A stretch of DNA of 34,751 nucleotides from Microbacteriaceae bacterium (GTDB lineage Bacteria > Actinomycetota > Actinomycetes > Actinomycetales > Microbacteriaceae). The notes under the pieces were generated by a model. It had not been told where the DNA came from, made no database searches, and saw only the letters and a program-made list of their open reading frames with translations. Made by a program: the position numbers and the translations under genes. Shown in pieces: positions 1 through 7,849 of this stretch (position 1 is its first letter; each line of letters begins with the position of its first letter). The stretch covers positions 1-34,751 of the forward strand of contig WQZN01000023.1 of NCBI GenBank assembly GCA_009780695.1. The letters run 5' to 3'.

Positions 1-2134
1 GCCAGGGGTAGCCGTGGTACGCGAAGATCACCGGCTTGTCGGCCGTGAAGAGCGCGTCGTAGTCCTTGTCCGACAGCCCGTGCGGGTGCTCGCCCTCGTG
101 CTGCAGCTTCATCAGGTCGACGACGTTGACCACGCGGATCTTGAGGTCGGGGATGTGCTGCTGCAGGATCTCGCTCGCCGCGAGGACCTCGAGGGTGGGG
201 ATGTCGCCCGCCGCGGCCAGCACGACATCCGGCGACTCCCCGCGCACCTCGGAACCCGCCCACTCGAAGATGCCGAGACCGCGCGTCATGTGCGCGACGG
301 CCTCGTCGACCGTGAGCAGGTTGGGCTGCGGCTGCTTGCCGGCCACGACGACGTTCACGTAGTCGGTCGAGCGCAGGCAGTGGTCGTAGGTCGACAGCAG
401 CGTGTTCGCGTCGAACGGCAGGTAGACGCGCACGACCTCGGCCGACTTGTTGACCACGTGGTCGATGAAACCCGGGTCCTGGTGCGAGAAGCCGTTGTGG
501 TCCTGGCGCCACACGTGGCTCGACAGCAGGTAGTTGAGGCTCGAGATCGGGCGGCGCCACGGGATCTCGCGCGTCACCTTCAGCCACTTGGCGTGCTGGT
601 TGAACATCGAGTCGATGATGTGGATGAACGCCTCGTACGAGGTGAAGAGGCCGTGGCGGCCCGTGAGCAGGTAGCCCTCGAGCCAGCCCTCGCACTGGTG
701 CTCCGAGAGCACCTCCATCACGCGGCCGATGCGGGCCAGGTGCTCGTCGCTCGGCCGGATCTCGCCGGCGAACTGCTTGTCGGTGGCGGCGAAGACCGGC
801 GGGGCGAGGCGGTTGGATGCCGTCTCGTCCGGCCCGAAGATGCGGAAGTTGTCCGGGTTCTCGCGGATGACGTCGGTGAGCCACTCGCCGAGCACGCGGG
901 TCGCCTCGTTGCTCGTGGCGCCGGGCGACGGGACATCCACCCCGTACTTGCGCCAGTCCGGCAGACGCAGCGCGCGCCGCACGAGACCGCCGTTCGCGAT
1001 CGGGTTGGCGCTCATGCGGCGGTCGCCCTTCGGGGCGATCGCGACGGCGTCGGCGACGGGCTTGCCGCTCTCGTCGAACAGCTCTTCCGGCTTGTAGGAT
1101 TTGAGCCAGCCCTCGAGCAGCGCGGTGTGCTCGGCGGTGTCGCGCGCGTTCGCGAGCGGCACCTGGTGGGCGCGCCAGCTGCCCTCGACCTGGATGCCGT
1201 CGATGACGGGCGGGCAGGTCCAGCCCTTGGGCGTGCGCAGGATGATCATGGGCCACTTCGCGCGGCCCTCGAGCGTGCCGGCCGCGGCGGATGCCTTGAT
1301 GTCGGCGATCTCGTTGAGCACGGTGTCGAGCGTCTCGGCGTAGCGCTTGTGCACCGCGGCGTGGTCTTCGCCGTCGAAGCCGCCCTCGACGATGTAGGGG
1401 TTGTAGCCGTAGCCCTTGAACAGATCGATCAGCTCGTCGCGCGGGATGCGGTCGAGCACGGTCGGGTTCGCGATCTTGTAGCCGTTGAGGTGCAGGATCG
1501 GCAGCACGACGCCGTCCTGCACGGGGTCGAGCCACTTGTTCGAGTGCCAGCTCGTGGCGAGCGGGCCGGTCTCGGCCTCGCCGTCGCCGACGACCGCCAT
1601 GACGAGCAGGTCGGGGTTGTCGAACGCGGCGCCGTAGGCGTGGCTCAGCGCGTATCCGAGCTCGCCGCCCTCGTGGATCGAGCCGGGGGTCTCGGGGGCC
1701 ACGTGGCTCGGGATGCCGCCCGGGAACGAGAACTGCTTGAACATCTTCTGGATGCCCGTCTCGCTCTGGTCGATGTCGGGGTAGACCTCGGAGTAGGTGC
1801 CGTCGAGGAACGCGGAGGCGACGAGACCGGGGCCGCCGTGGCCGGGGCCGATGATGTAGATCGTGTTGAGGTCGCGCTCCTGGATGGCGCGGTTCATGTG
1901 CGCGTACATGAAGTTGAGGCCGGGCGTGGTGCCCCAGTGGCCCACCAGACGGGGCTTGATGTCGTCGACCTGCAGCGGGGTGCGCAGCAGTGGGTTGTCG
2001 ATCAGGTAGATCTGGCCCACGCTCAGATAGTTCGCCGCGCGCCAGTAGGTGTCGATCAGGCGAATCGTCTCGTCGGAGACCGGGGCGTCGCCACCGTGCT
2101 TCCAGGCCGATTCCGTTGCTGATGCGTTCGACAT
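1..2134 (-). CDS. xfp: Xylulose-5-phosphate/fructose-6-phosphate phosphoketolase, 3' end outside the window
   Basis: A thiamine-diphosphate enzyme of the cytoplasm that splits xylulose 5-P or fructose 6-P with phosphate into acetyl-P and a shorter sugar phosphate. About 711 codons are visible. The family is usually near 800 residues, so roughly the last 90 lie beyond the left edge. Visible family motifs are GPGHGGPG (cofactor/substrate loop), GDGEAETGP (ThDP and Mg binding) and, about residue 549, HQDPGF within the stretch [13 protein letters not shown]. The ATG at 2134 begins MSNASATES and has a strong ribosome site (GGAGGGA, complement of 2141-2147) seven bases upstream. The gene lies directly downstream of the SRP RNA on the same strand but is separated from it by a terminator-like T run, so it probably has its own promoter in 2148-2230. 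No frameshift was seen in the part read. Confidence 0.95.
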   Translation of the reverse strand, partial: MSNASATESAWKHGGDAPVSDETIRLIDTYWRAANYLSVGQIYLIDNPLLRTPLQVDDIKPRLVGHWGTTPGLNFMYAHMNRAIQERDLNTIYIIGPGHGGPGLVASAFLDGTYSEVYPDIDQSETGIQKMFKQFSFPGGIPSHVAPETPGSIHEGGELGYALSHAYGAAFDNPDLLVMAVVGDGEAETGPLATSWHSNKWLDPVQDGVVLPILHLNGYKIANPTVLDRIPRDELIDLFKGYGYNPYIVEGGFDGEDHAAVHKRYAETLDTVLNEIADIKASAAAGTLEGRAKWPMIILRTPKGWTCPPVIDGIQVEGSWRAHQVPLANARDTAEHTALLEGWLKSYKPEELFDESGKPVADAVAIAPKGDRRMSANPIANGGLVRRALRLPDWRKYGVDVPSPGATSNEATRVLGEWLTDVIRENPDNFRIFGPDETASNRLAPPVFAATDKQFAGEIRPSDEHLARIGRVMEVLSEHQCEGWLEGYLLTGRHGLFTSYEAFIHIIDSMFNQHAKWLKVTREIPWRRPISSLNYLLSSHVWRQDHNGFSHQDPGFIDHVVNKSAEVVRVYLPFDANTLLSTYDHCLRSTDYVNVVVAGKQPQPNLLTVDEAVAHMTRGLGIFEWAGSEVRGESPDVVLAAAGDIPTLEVLAASEILQQHIPDLKIRVVNVVDLMKLQHEGEHPHGLSDKDYDALFTADKPVIFAYHGYPW

Positions 2135-2230
2135 CGAATGTCCCTCCGTGAAGGCAGTGGCCGCCGTTGCGGCTTCCTTTTCGCCAGCCTATGGAGGGTC
2201 GGGATGCCAGCGCTAGAGCCATTTCCCGGG

Positions 2231-2240
2231 TAAAAAGAAG
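2231..2240 (-). terminator. T-run terminating the SRP RNA
   Basis: On the minus strand the terminal helix of the SRP RNA is followed by CTTCTTTTTA. A GC-rich helix next to a T run is the usual intrinsic terminator form, so the RNA itself appears to provide the terminator stem. Confidence 0.6.
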
Positions 2241-2328
2241 ACCCCTCGCGCACCCGCCAGAGCCCGGTTACCCTTGCTGCATTTCTGCCCTGGGGGAGTT
2301 GGCCTGGATGGCGCCACGCGAGGAGCCG
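2241..2328 (-). ncRNA. ffs: Signal recognition particle RNA, small bacterial type (4.5S)
   Basis: Read on the minus strand, the sequence folds into one long hairpin. The closing helix pairs CCTCGCG (near 2320) with CGCGAGG (near 2245). The apical domain has the SRP helix-8 signature: CAGG on the 5' side, a GAAA tetraloop closed by GCA/TGC, and AGCA on the 3' side. This RNA binds Ffh and targets membrane proteins to the translocon. A TACACT -10 hexamer (complement of 2335-2340) places the start near 2328, and a T-rich run follows the 3' end. Exact ends are uncertain by several bases. Confidence 0.85.
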
Positions 2329-2334
2329 AACTCC

Positions 2335-2340
2335 AGTGTA
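2335..2340 (-). promoter_or_regulatory. -10 element of the SRP RNA promoter
   Basis: The minus strand reads TACACT here, about seven bases before the predicted 5' end of the SRP RNA. No convincing -35 hexamer is seen; the best candidate, TGACGA (complement of 2360-2365), is 19 bases away. Confidence 0.4.
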
Positions 2341-2426
2341 CGAGACGTTTACTGTGCGCTCGTCACGCGGCCGAACCTCCACCCGCCGTCCGGTAGACTT
2401 GTCGGGTTGCGCTTCTGCGCAGCGCT

Positions 2427-2514
2427 GGAGGATTCGCCTAGTGGCCTATGGCGCACGCTTGGAAAGCGTGTTGGGTGAAAGCCCTCGGGGGTTCGAATCC
2501 CCCATCCTCCGCCA
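2427..2514 (+). tRNA. tRNA-Ser (anticodon GGA), CCA encoded
   Basis: The acceptor stem pairs GGAGGAT (2427-2433) with ATCCTCC (2504-2510), followed by discriminator G2511 and an encoded CCA (2512-2514). The anticodon stem CACGC/GCGTG encloses TTGGAAA, giving anticodon GGA at 2461-2463 (codons UCC and UCU). A long variable arm follows, as expected for class II tRNA-Ser, then a T-arm with GGTTCGAATCC. A possible -10 TAGACT lies at 2394-2399, so this gene and the SRP RNA would be transcribed divergently. Confidence 0.96.
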
Positions 2515-2528
2515 CTGAAATCACAGAC

Positions 2529-2565
2529 GAAACCCCGGTCAGAAGCTATTTCTGGCCGGGGTTTC
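2529..2565 (+). terminator. Hairpin terminator after tRNA-Ser
   Basis: GAAACCCCGG (2529-2538) pairs with CCGGGGTTTC (2556-2565), and the stem continues inward with CAGAA/TTCTG. It begins 15 bases after the tRNA CCA. No T run follows, as is common for actinobacterial terminators. Confidence 0.7.
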
Positions 2566-2580
2566 GCTATGTGCGGGTGC

Positions 2581-2656
2581 GTGCGGCACTTTTCCTGTTG
2601 TGGGGCATACCGCTGTGCAGGCATCCATATGCCCCACAACAGAAAATGTGCCGCAC
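2581..2656. repeat. 29-bp inverted repeat with an 18-nt loop
   Basis: The arms at 2581-2609 and 2628-2656 match at 27 of 29 positions. They start GTGCGGCAC and end TGTTGTGGGGCATA, and the loop is 18 bases. The element lies between tRNA-Ser and the stop codon of the convergent PAP2 gene, seven bases from that stop, so it could terminate PAP2 transcription. It is longer than a terminator needs to be and may be a repeat element. Confidence 0.8.
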
Positions 2657-2662
2657 AGCGCG

Positions 2663-3475
2663 TCAGCTCAGGTGGCGGAACACGCGGTTCCCCGCCGCCG
2701 TCAGCAGGGCGGCCGTCGCGAGGATCGCCGAGCTGCCGCCGAGGAACGCGATCTGCAGGTGGGCCCCGCTCGACATCCCCAGCATGACGAACGAGGCCAG
2801 GGATGCCAGGCCCGCCGCCCCGCCGACCCACCAGAGCGCGGTGAGCGGTCGCGCGGGCCCGGTCGCGGCGGGCACCCGCCACCACGAGAGCACGGCCCCG
2901 CCCACACAGCCGCACGCGGCAACCAGCACGAGCCCGGCGATGACGTCGCTCGGCCGGTGCCACTGCTGCACGAGGGTCGCGAGCCCCACGAGGAAGGTGA
3001 CCGTCGCGCCGATCAGCGCCGCGAGCCGGCGATAGCGCGGCGTCGCGACCACGAAGACAGCGAAGGCGCAGGCCGCCGCGGTCGTCGTATGGCCGGAGGG
3101 GAAGGTGTTCGTCGTGCTGATCGTCGCCCCGGTCTCCGCACGGGTCAGCAGGACGTGCTTCAAGACCTCGGCGAGCCCGAACGCGATGCCGGCGACCGCC
3201 ACCGCCACGACGAGCTGCTTGAACCGACGGGTCGCCACGCCGACGATCGCGACGGTCAGCACACCGGCGGCGACCGCCAACACCGGAAGGATGCCGAGCA
3301 GGATGCCCGCGAGCCGGAAGAGCAGCGTGTGGCGGATCACTGCCCCGGTGAACGCCCGCTCGTCGATGAGCTCGCCGAGGTAGGTCCGCTCGAACACCAG
3401 GTAGGTGGCGGCGAACAGCGCGATCAGGGCGAGCGCGCTCAGGAGGAAGGGCCGGGAGCGTGAGCGCGGAGTCAT
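2663..3475 (-). CDS. PAP2-family membrane phosphatase
   Basis: A polytopic membrane protein of the PAP2 (type 2 phosphatidic acid phosphatase) superfamily, which dephosphorylates lipid phosphates or isoprenyl pyrophosphates. The PSGHT motif and the later QQWHRPSDVIAG segment carry the catalytic histidines and aspartate. A preceding KHVLLTR segment fits the first, basic motif, though its usual RP is not exact. Several hydrophobic helices follow. The start is placed at the ATG at 3475 (MTPRSRSRPFLL). This gives a short basic N-terminus directly before the first membrane helix, with GGGAAG upstream. An upstream ATG at 3532 would add 19 charged residues with no membrane character. The exact substrate (undecaprenyl-PP or another lipid) cannot be told from sequence. 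Confidence 0.85.
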   Translation of the reverse strand: MTPRSRSRPFLLSALALIALFAATYLVFERTYLGELIDERAFTGAVIRHTLLFRLAGILLGILPVLAVAAGVLTVAIVGVATRRFKQLVVAVAVAGIAFGLAEVLKHVLLTRAETGATISTTNTFPSGHTTTAAACAFAVFVVATPRYRRLAALIGATVTFLVGLATLVQQWHRPSDVIAGLVLVAACGCVGGAVLSWWRVPAATGPARPLTALWWVGGAAGLASLASFVMLGMSSGAHLQIAFLGGSSAILATAALLTAAGNRVFRHLS

Positions 3476-3578
3476 CCGGACATCTTCCCAATGCGGCCCA
3501 TGAGTAACCGGCGAGCGCGCCCTGCGCACCATGAGCGAAGAATCGGCGGCCGAGCGCTCGCCTGGTGATGGGGTGCGG

Positions 3579-4505
3579 CTACGGGTTGTTTCGATCGAGC
3601 TCTCGCGCCCAGGGCGGGTCGGCGCCCATGCGCGACACCGTCACCGCGGCGACACGCAGCGATCGCCCGACCATGGCTTCGAGGGCCTCGCGCGTCAGTT
3701 CCGCTCCCGGTGGCGCTCCCAGGTCGAGCCAGGCATCCAGCAGACCGGCCATGAATGAATCGCCGGCGCCGATCGTGTCGACGACATGTGCCGGCCATGC
3801 GGGGGACTGCACCCTGTGCCGGAGCGTGCGGGCGATCGCCCCGTCGGCTCCGCGGGTGATCACGGCGATCCCCGCCCCGAGATCGATCAGCTCCCGCAGG
3901 ACATCGTCCGGCGTCCGACGGGGCCACAGCCATGCCGCATCCTCGTCGCTCAGTTTGACCAGGTCGACATGCGCTGCGATGTCGCGGATTAGGGCGACCG
4001 CAGCGGGGCGGTCGCCGATCAGAGATGGGCGGATGTTCGGATCGAAGGATGCCCGGCGCCCGCGTGGTCGCGCGCGGACGAATTCCGCTACGGCCAGCGC
4101 GCCGGGCTCCATCCACGAGCCGATCGAGCCGACGTGCAGCAGTCGGCTCGACGGGACCTCGAGCCCGGTCGGCAAGGACCACTCGATGTCGAACTCATAT
4201 GTGGCGGCGCCGTCGACGCCGATGTGCGCCGTCGCGACGGAGGTGCGTTCCGAGGGCACCAGTGCGCGCAGTTCCACCCCGGCGCGGGAAAGATGCAGAC
4301 GCACGAGATCGCCTCGCCGGTCCTCGCCGACTCGCGCGACCAACGAGGTCGACCGGCCCAGGCGTCCCAGCCCGATCGCCACGTTCATCGGGCTGCCGCC
4401 CGGAACCTCGGCGGTCTCGCCGGCTCGCTCAACGACGTCGACGAGCGCTTCCCCGACGACGGCGACATCCAGCTCGATCGACGACGTCATGGGGTCGGCC
4501 GCCAT
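3579..4505 (-). CDS. PfkB-family carbohydrate kinase, probable fructokinase
   Basis: A ribokinase/PfkB-fold sugar kinase of 308 residues. The N-terminal GGSPMNVAIGLGRLG is the family's substrate-side signature. The C-terminal DTIGAGDSFMAGLL is the ATP/anion-hole signature with the catalytic Asp in GAGD. The likely substrate is fructose, because the gene follows a GH32 beta-fructosidase on the same strand (39-base gap) and the fructan ABC importer. Its product would feed fructose 6-P into glycolysis or into the phosphoketolase encoded nearby. The start may be the ATG at 4505 or the one at 4490 (MTSSIELD); neither has a clear ribosome site. Specificity is inferred from context. Confidence 0.88.
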   Translation of the reverse strand: MAADPMTSSIELDVAVVGEALVDVVERAGETAEVPGGSPMNVAIGLGRLGRSTSLVARVGEDRRGDLVRLHLSRAGVELRALVPSERTSVATAHIGVDGAATYEFDIEWSLPTGLEVPSSRLLHVGSIGSWMEPGALAVAEFVRARPRGRRASFDPNIRPSLIGDRPAAVALIRDIAAHVDLVKLSDEDAAWLWPRRTPDDVLRELIDLGAGIAVITRGADGAIARTLRHRVQSPAWPAHVVDTIGAGDSFMAGLLDAWLDLGAPPGAELTREALEAMVGRSLRVAAVTVSRMGADPPWARELDRNNP

Positions 4506-4544
4506 CTGCTCGGCGAGATCGGAAGTGCTCTCACCCGCGCATTC

Positions 4545-5933
4545 TCAGCCTGCCAGAGCACGGGCATCCATTTCGGATGCCGCTGTCTCCGTCGAGACAG
4601 CTGCCGACAGCTCCCAGATCAACGCGTCGCGGGGCGCCTCCACACTCCAACCGGCGCCGCTGCGCGGGTACACCCGCGTCGTCAGCGCGCGCCCGGAACT
4701 CGTGAAGACCTCCAGCACCGATCCGTCGAGGAAGATGCGGGCCACCGGCCGTGACGACCCCTCATCGAAGGCCGCGGCGGCCACGGCGCGGCCGCCGCGC
4801 GCTCGAGGGTCGACGCTTGCGTGGTCGGTGTCGATGCTCACGGTGTCGGCATCACCGTCCAGCTCGATGTCGACCCATTCCTCCTCCCCGAAACGCAGCC
4901 GCACTCGTCCGCACGCCACGGGGACCACGATCTCGGCCTGCGCCGGCAGCGCTGCGCCGTCCGCGGGCAGCGCGCTGCTTGCACGCAGCGTGGACACGGC
5001 CGGATGCGGCTCGGTTCCCAGTCGCATCGCGCCACCCCGGTCGGTCGCGAGCCACGCCCTGCGCGGCAGCGAGATCGCTCCGGACCAGCCCTCCTCCTGC
5101 CACCACGCCTCGTCCCGGCCCTCGCGGATCCAGCCGAACAGCAGCGGCCCGTACGAGCCCTCGCGCAAGACGGACGGCGCGTAGAAGTCGTGCCCGTCGT
5201 CCACCGGGTGGAGGCGGTGAGGTTCGCCGACGGGGAAGGCGACGACGGAGGCCGGCCCGGCCTGGAACGACCAGGCGCAGACCACTGCGACCTCTGTCGA
5301 GTCCACCCTGATGATCTGCGGGCACTCCCACCCTTCGCCGGAATCGACACCGGAGAGGTGCGTCCGCTCGAGCTCGGCGAGGTGCCCGGCATACCGCCAG
5401 GAGAGACCGTCGTCCGAGCGGTAGTGCCGGATCGCGGCGAGGCCGCCCTCCACCGCCGTCCCGACGGCCATGTGCCGGCCGTCGGTGTCCGTCCAGACGA
5501 ACGGATCACGGAACATCCGCACGCCTTCGTCGGCGCCCGGGTCGTCGAGGAGCAGTCGGGGCGAGCCGAAGGCATTCCCCTCTGCGTCGCTGACGGTCGT
5601 GAGGATGTGCTCGAGCGGGCGCCCGGCGACGTGGCCCGAGTAATAGGCGCGAACCCGGTCGCCGTCGGCGACGGTGTTCCCTGACCAGCAGCCCTCCGAG
5701 TCGAGTCCCCCGGGAAGCGGGCTCATCGCAGGGCGATGCAGCGTCCAGTGCACGAGGTCGGGTGTGGTCGCGTGCCCCCATTCGACCGGCACGGTCATCT
5801 CCGCCAGCGATCTGGACTGGAAATAGAGATGGAGGAGGCCGCCGACCTCGATCGGGCCGTTCGGGTCGTTGAGATAGCCCCGCGGCGGGCTGATGTGGAA
5901 CTTGGGTCGGTGATGCGGATGATTGTCGGCCAT
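4545..5933 (-). CDS. GH32 beta-fructosidase (sucrose/fructooligosaccharide hydrolase), cytoplasmic
   Basis: A glycoside hydrolase family 32 enzyme with a five-bladed propeller and C-terminal beta-sandwich, releasing terminal fructose from sucrose, levan- or inulin-type oligosaccharides. All three catalytic motifs are present, counted from the chosen start: YLNDPNG with nucleophile D23, FRDP with transition-state stabiliser D143, and WECPQ with acid/base E203. There is no signal peptide, so it acts on imported sugar. The ATG at 5933 (MADNHPHH) is preferred because GAAAGGAAG lies about nine bases upstream; an upstream ATG at 5969 lacks such a site. It follows the two permease genes and precedes the fructokinase, all on the minus strand. 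Which fructan linkage it prefers is not visible. Confidence 0.93.
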   Translation of the reverse strand: MADNHPHHRPKFHISPPRGYLNDPNGPIEVGGLLHLYFQSRSLAEMTVPVEWGHATTPDLVHWTLHRPAMSPLPGGLDSEGCWSGNTVADGDRVRAYYSGHVAGRPLEHILTTVSDAEGNAFGSPRLLLDDPGADEGVRMFRDPFVWTDTDGRHMAVGTAVEGGLAAIRHYRSDDGLSWRYAGHLAELERTHLSGVDSGEGWECPQIIRVDSTEVAVVCAWSFQAGPASVVAFPVGEPHRLHPVDDGHDFYAPSVLREGSYGPLLFGWIREGRDEAWWQEEGWSGAISLPRRAWLATDRGGAMRLGTEPHPAVSTLRASSALPADGAALPAQAEIVVPVACGRVRLRFGEEEWVDIELDGDADTVSIDTDHASVDPRARGGRAVAAAAFDEGSSRPVARIFLDGSVLEVFTSSGRALTTRVYPRSGAGWSVEAPRDALIWELSAAVSTETAASEMDARALAG

Positions 5934-5985
5934 CGGTGCCGGCTTCCTTTCAATGTGGCGATGCGCCACGCGATGAGTGATGATC

Positions 5986-6031
5986 CGGCGCGGGCAGGCC
6001 CTGACAGGGCTGCCGGGGCGTGCCCGCGCCG
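5986..6031 (-). terminator. Intercistronic hairpin between the permease and GH32 genes
   Basis: CGGCGCGGGCA (5986-5996) pairs with TGCCCGCGCCG (6021-6031), with a second small stem GCCCT/AGGGC inside. It starts about eight bases after the permease stop codon. Since the next genes belong to the same pathway, it may act as a partial terminator or mRNA 3'-end stabiliser that lets the importer be expressed more than the enzymes. Confidence 0.45.
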
Positions 6032-6038
6032 CGACGGT

Positions 6039-6896
6039 CTAACGGAACGAGCCCGCGGTGACGCCTTCGATGAAGTACCGCTGGGCGAAGACGAAGAGGA
6101 GGACGCTCGGGATCATCGCCAGGATCACGCCGGCCAGGACGACGGAGATCGAGCCCGTGCCGAGGTTGCCCTGCAGCCCGACCAGCCCCAGCGGCAGGGT
6201 GAAGTGGTCCTGCGCGTTCAGGAAGATCAGCGGCCGATAGAACTCCGCCCAGAACCCGGAGAAGTTGAGGATCGCGAGCGTGGCGATGGCCGGCGTCGCC
6301 ATCCGGGCATAGATGTGCCGGAACACGCCGAAGTGCGTCGCGCCGTCGATGCGCCCGGCCTCGCCGAGCTCGCGCGGCATCTGCATGAAGTACTGCCGCA
6401 TCAGGAACGTGCCGAATGCGCTGCCGAGCGCCGGGATGATCAGCGCCCCCAGGGAATCGCTGAGTCCGAGCATGCGGACGATGATGAACACCGGGATGAT
6501 GATCGTCTGCAGCGGCACCATCATCGTGGCCAGGAACACGGCGAAGATCGCGTTCTTGCCCGGGAAGCTCACCATCGCGAACGCATAGCCCGACAGCGTG
6601 CAGGTGATGGTCTGACCCGCGACGATCAGCACCGTCACGATCACGCTGTTCAGGAAGAACTGCCCGATCGGGATCTGCTGGAAGACGGCGGCGTAGTTGC
6701 CGAAGTCCCAGTCGGTGGGGATCCACTGCGGCGGGTTCGAGAACGCTCCCGCGGGGCTGCGCAGCGAGGTGCTCAGCGTCCACAGCAGCGGGCCGAAGGC
6801 GACGATGGCGGCGAGGATCAGCACGACCATGCCGGCGATGCTGCCGACCTTCACGACCGGCCGGCGACGACGATCGGCTACGACGTCCGTGGTCAT
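6039..6896 (-). CDS. Sugar ABC transporter permease, MalG type
   Basis: A 285-residue inner-membrane subunit of a CUT1-type sugar importer. Its hydrophobic helices include the first one near residues 20-40. The conserved cytoplasmic EAGRIDGATHFGVFRHI segment is the EAA loop that contacts the ATPase. The start codon ATG at 6896 overlaps the stop of the upstream permease (ATGA), indicating translational coupling. No ATP-binding subunit is encoded in the cluster, which is common for CUT1 systems that share one MsiK-like ATPase encoded elsewhere. The substrate is inferred to be a fructose-containing oligosaccharide from the neighbouring GH32 and fructokinase genes. Confidence 0.93.
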   Translation of the reverse strand: MTTDVVADRRRRPVVKVGSIAGMVVLILAAIVAFGPLLWTLSTSLRSPAGAFSNPPQWIPTDWDFGNYAAVFQQIPIGQFFLNSVIVTVLIVAGQTITCTLSGYAFAMVSFPGKNAIFAVFLATMMVPLQTIIIPVFIIVRMLGLSDSLGALIIPALGSAFGTFLMRQYFMQMPRELGEAGRIDGATHFGVFRHIYARMATPAIATLAILNFSGFWAEFYRPLIFLNAQDHFTLPLGLVGLQGNLGTGSISVVLAGVILAMIPSVLLFVFAQRYFIEGVTAGSFR

Positions 6897-7849
6897 TGGT
6901 AGAACACCAGCTTTCGGGCAGCGAGGAATTGGACGCCGGTGATCAGCAGGATGATCACCAGCAGGAGGATGGCGATCGCCGAGGCGTAGCCGAACTGCAG
7001 GTTCTGGAACCCGGTCTGGTACATCGAGATCGTCGCCGTGGTCGTCGCGGTCCCCGGGCCGCCCTTGGTCATGATGAACGGCTGGTCGAACAGCTGCATC
7101 GCGTTGATCATCGCGACGACCGTGGCGAACAGGATCGTCGGGCTGATCAGCGGGACCTTGATCCGGAACAGGGTGCGCCAGGTGCCGGCGCCATCGATCG
7201 ACGCCGCTTCGAGCACATCGGTCGGCACGGAGGCCAGCGAGGCCACGAACAGCACGAAGGTGAAGCCCACCTGTTGCCAGACCACGATCAGGACCATCGT
7301 GATCTGCGCGGTGACCGGGTTCACCAACCACGGCACGGCAGGGAGGCCGAGCTCGCCCAGGTAGTAGTTGATGAGGCCGAACTTCGCGTCGAAGAGGTAG
7401 CCCATGAAGATCGAGACCGCGGCCGTGGATGCCAGGAGCGGCAGGTAGAACGTCGTACGGAAGAACGCCTTCGTCCACGCATGCTTGCGGCTGTTGACCA
7501 GCACTGCGAGCAGCAGACCGAGCGAGATCTGCAGCACCACGATGCCCACCGCCAGCAGCACGGTCACGCCGAACGACGACAGCACCTGCCCGTCGGAGAA
7601 CAGCCGGGTGAAGTTCTTGACGCCGATGAACTGCGGCGGGGTGATGACATCCCACGAAAAGAAGGACAGCCCGAGCGACACCAGGATCGGGATCAGCGTG
7701 AACACGGTGACGAAGGCCACGGCCAGCCCGATCATGAGGTAGCCGAAGACGGCCTCCCGCCGGGCCGTCCGCCGCGCACCTGGGCGGCGGACGGCCACTT
7801 GAGCGGTCACCCGAGACGCGACCGCCTGCGTTTCGGTCGAGGTGTACAT
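6893..7849 (-). CDS. Sugar ABC transporter permease, MalF type
   Basis: A 318-residue CUT1 permease, partner of the MalG-type protein encoded next. A charged N-terminal tail with several arginines precedes the first helix (YLMIGLAVAFVTVFTLIPILV). The EAA loop is EAASIDGAGTWRTLFRIKVP. The start ATG at 7849 shares one base with the stop codon of the solute-binding protein gene (TGATG), and the gene's own stop overlaps the next start (ATGA). These contacts make the three transporter genes one operon. Expression should follow the operator-flanked promoter at 9331-9359. Confidence 0.93.
   Translation of the reverse strand: MYTSTETQAVASRVTAQVAVRRPGARRTARREAVFGYLMIGLAVAFVTVFTLIPILVSLGLSFFSWDVITPPQFIGVKNFTRLFSDGQVLSSFGVTVLLAVGIVVLQISLGLLLAVLVNSRKHAWTKAFFRTTFYLPLLASTAAVSIFMGYLFDAKFGLINYYLGELGLPAVPWLVNPVTAQITMVLIVVWQQVGFTFVLFVASLASVPTDVLEAASIDGAGTWRTLFRIKVPLISPTILFATVVAMINAMQLFDQPFIMTKGGPGTATTTATISMYQTGFQNLQFGYASAIAILLLVIILLITGVQFLAARKLVFYQ

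Noticed and set aside
14..2122. A long open frame on the plus strand, opposite the phosphoketolase gene
   Set aside because: Its protein is Arg/Val/Asp-rich with no recognisable motifs. The minus strand encodes a clear phosphoketolase with catalytic motifs. High GC content leaves long antisense frames open.
2427..2660. Integration (att) site at the 3' end of tRNA-Ser
   Set aside because: The tRNA end is followed by a terminator and an inverted repeat. No duplicated tRNA end, integrase or mobile gene is visible.
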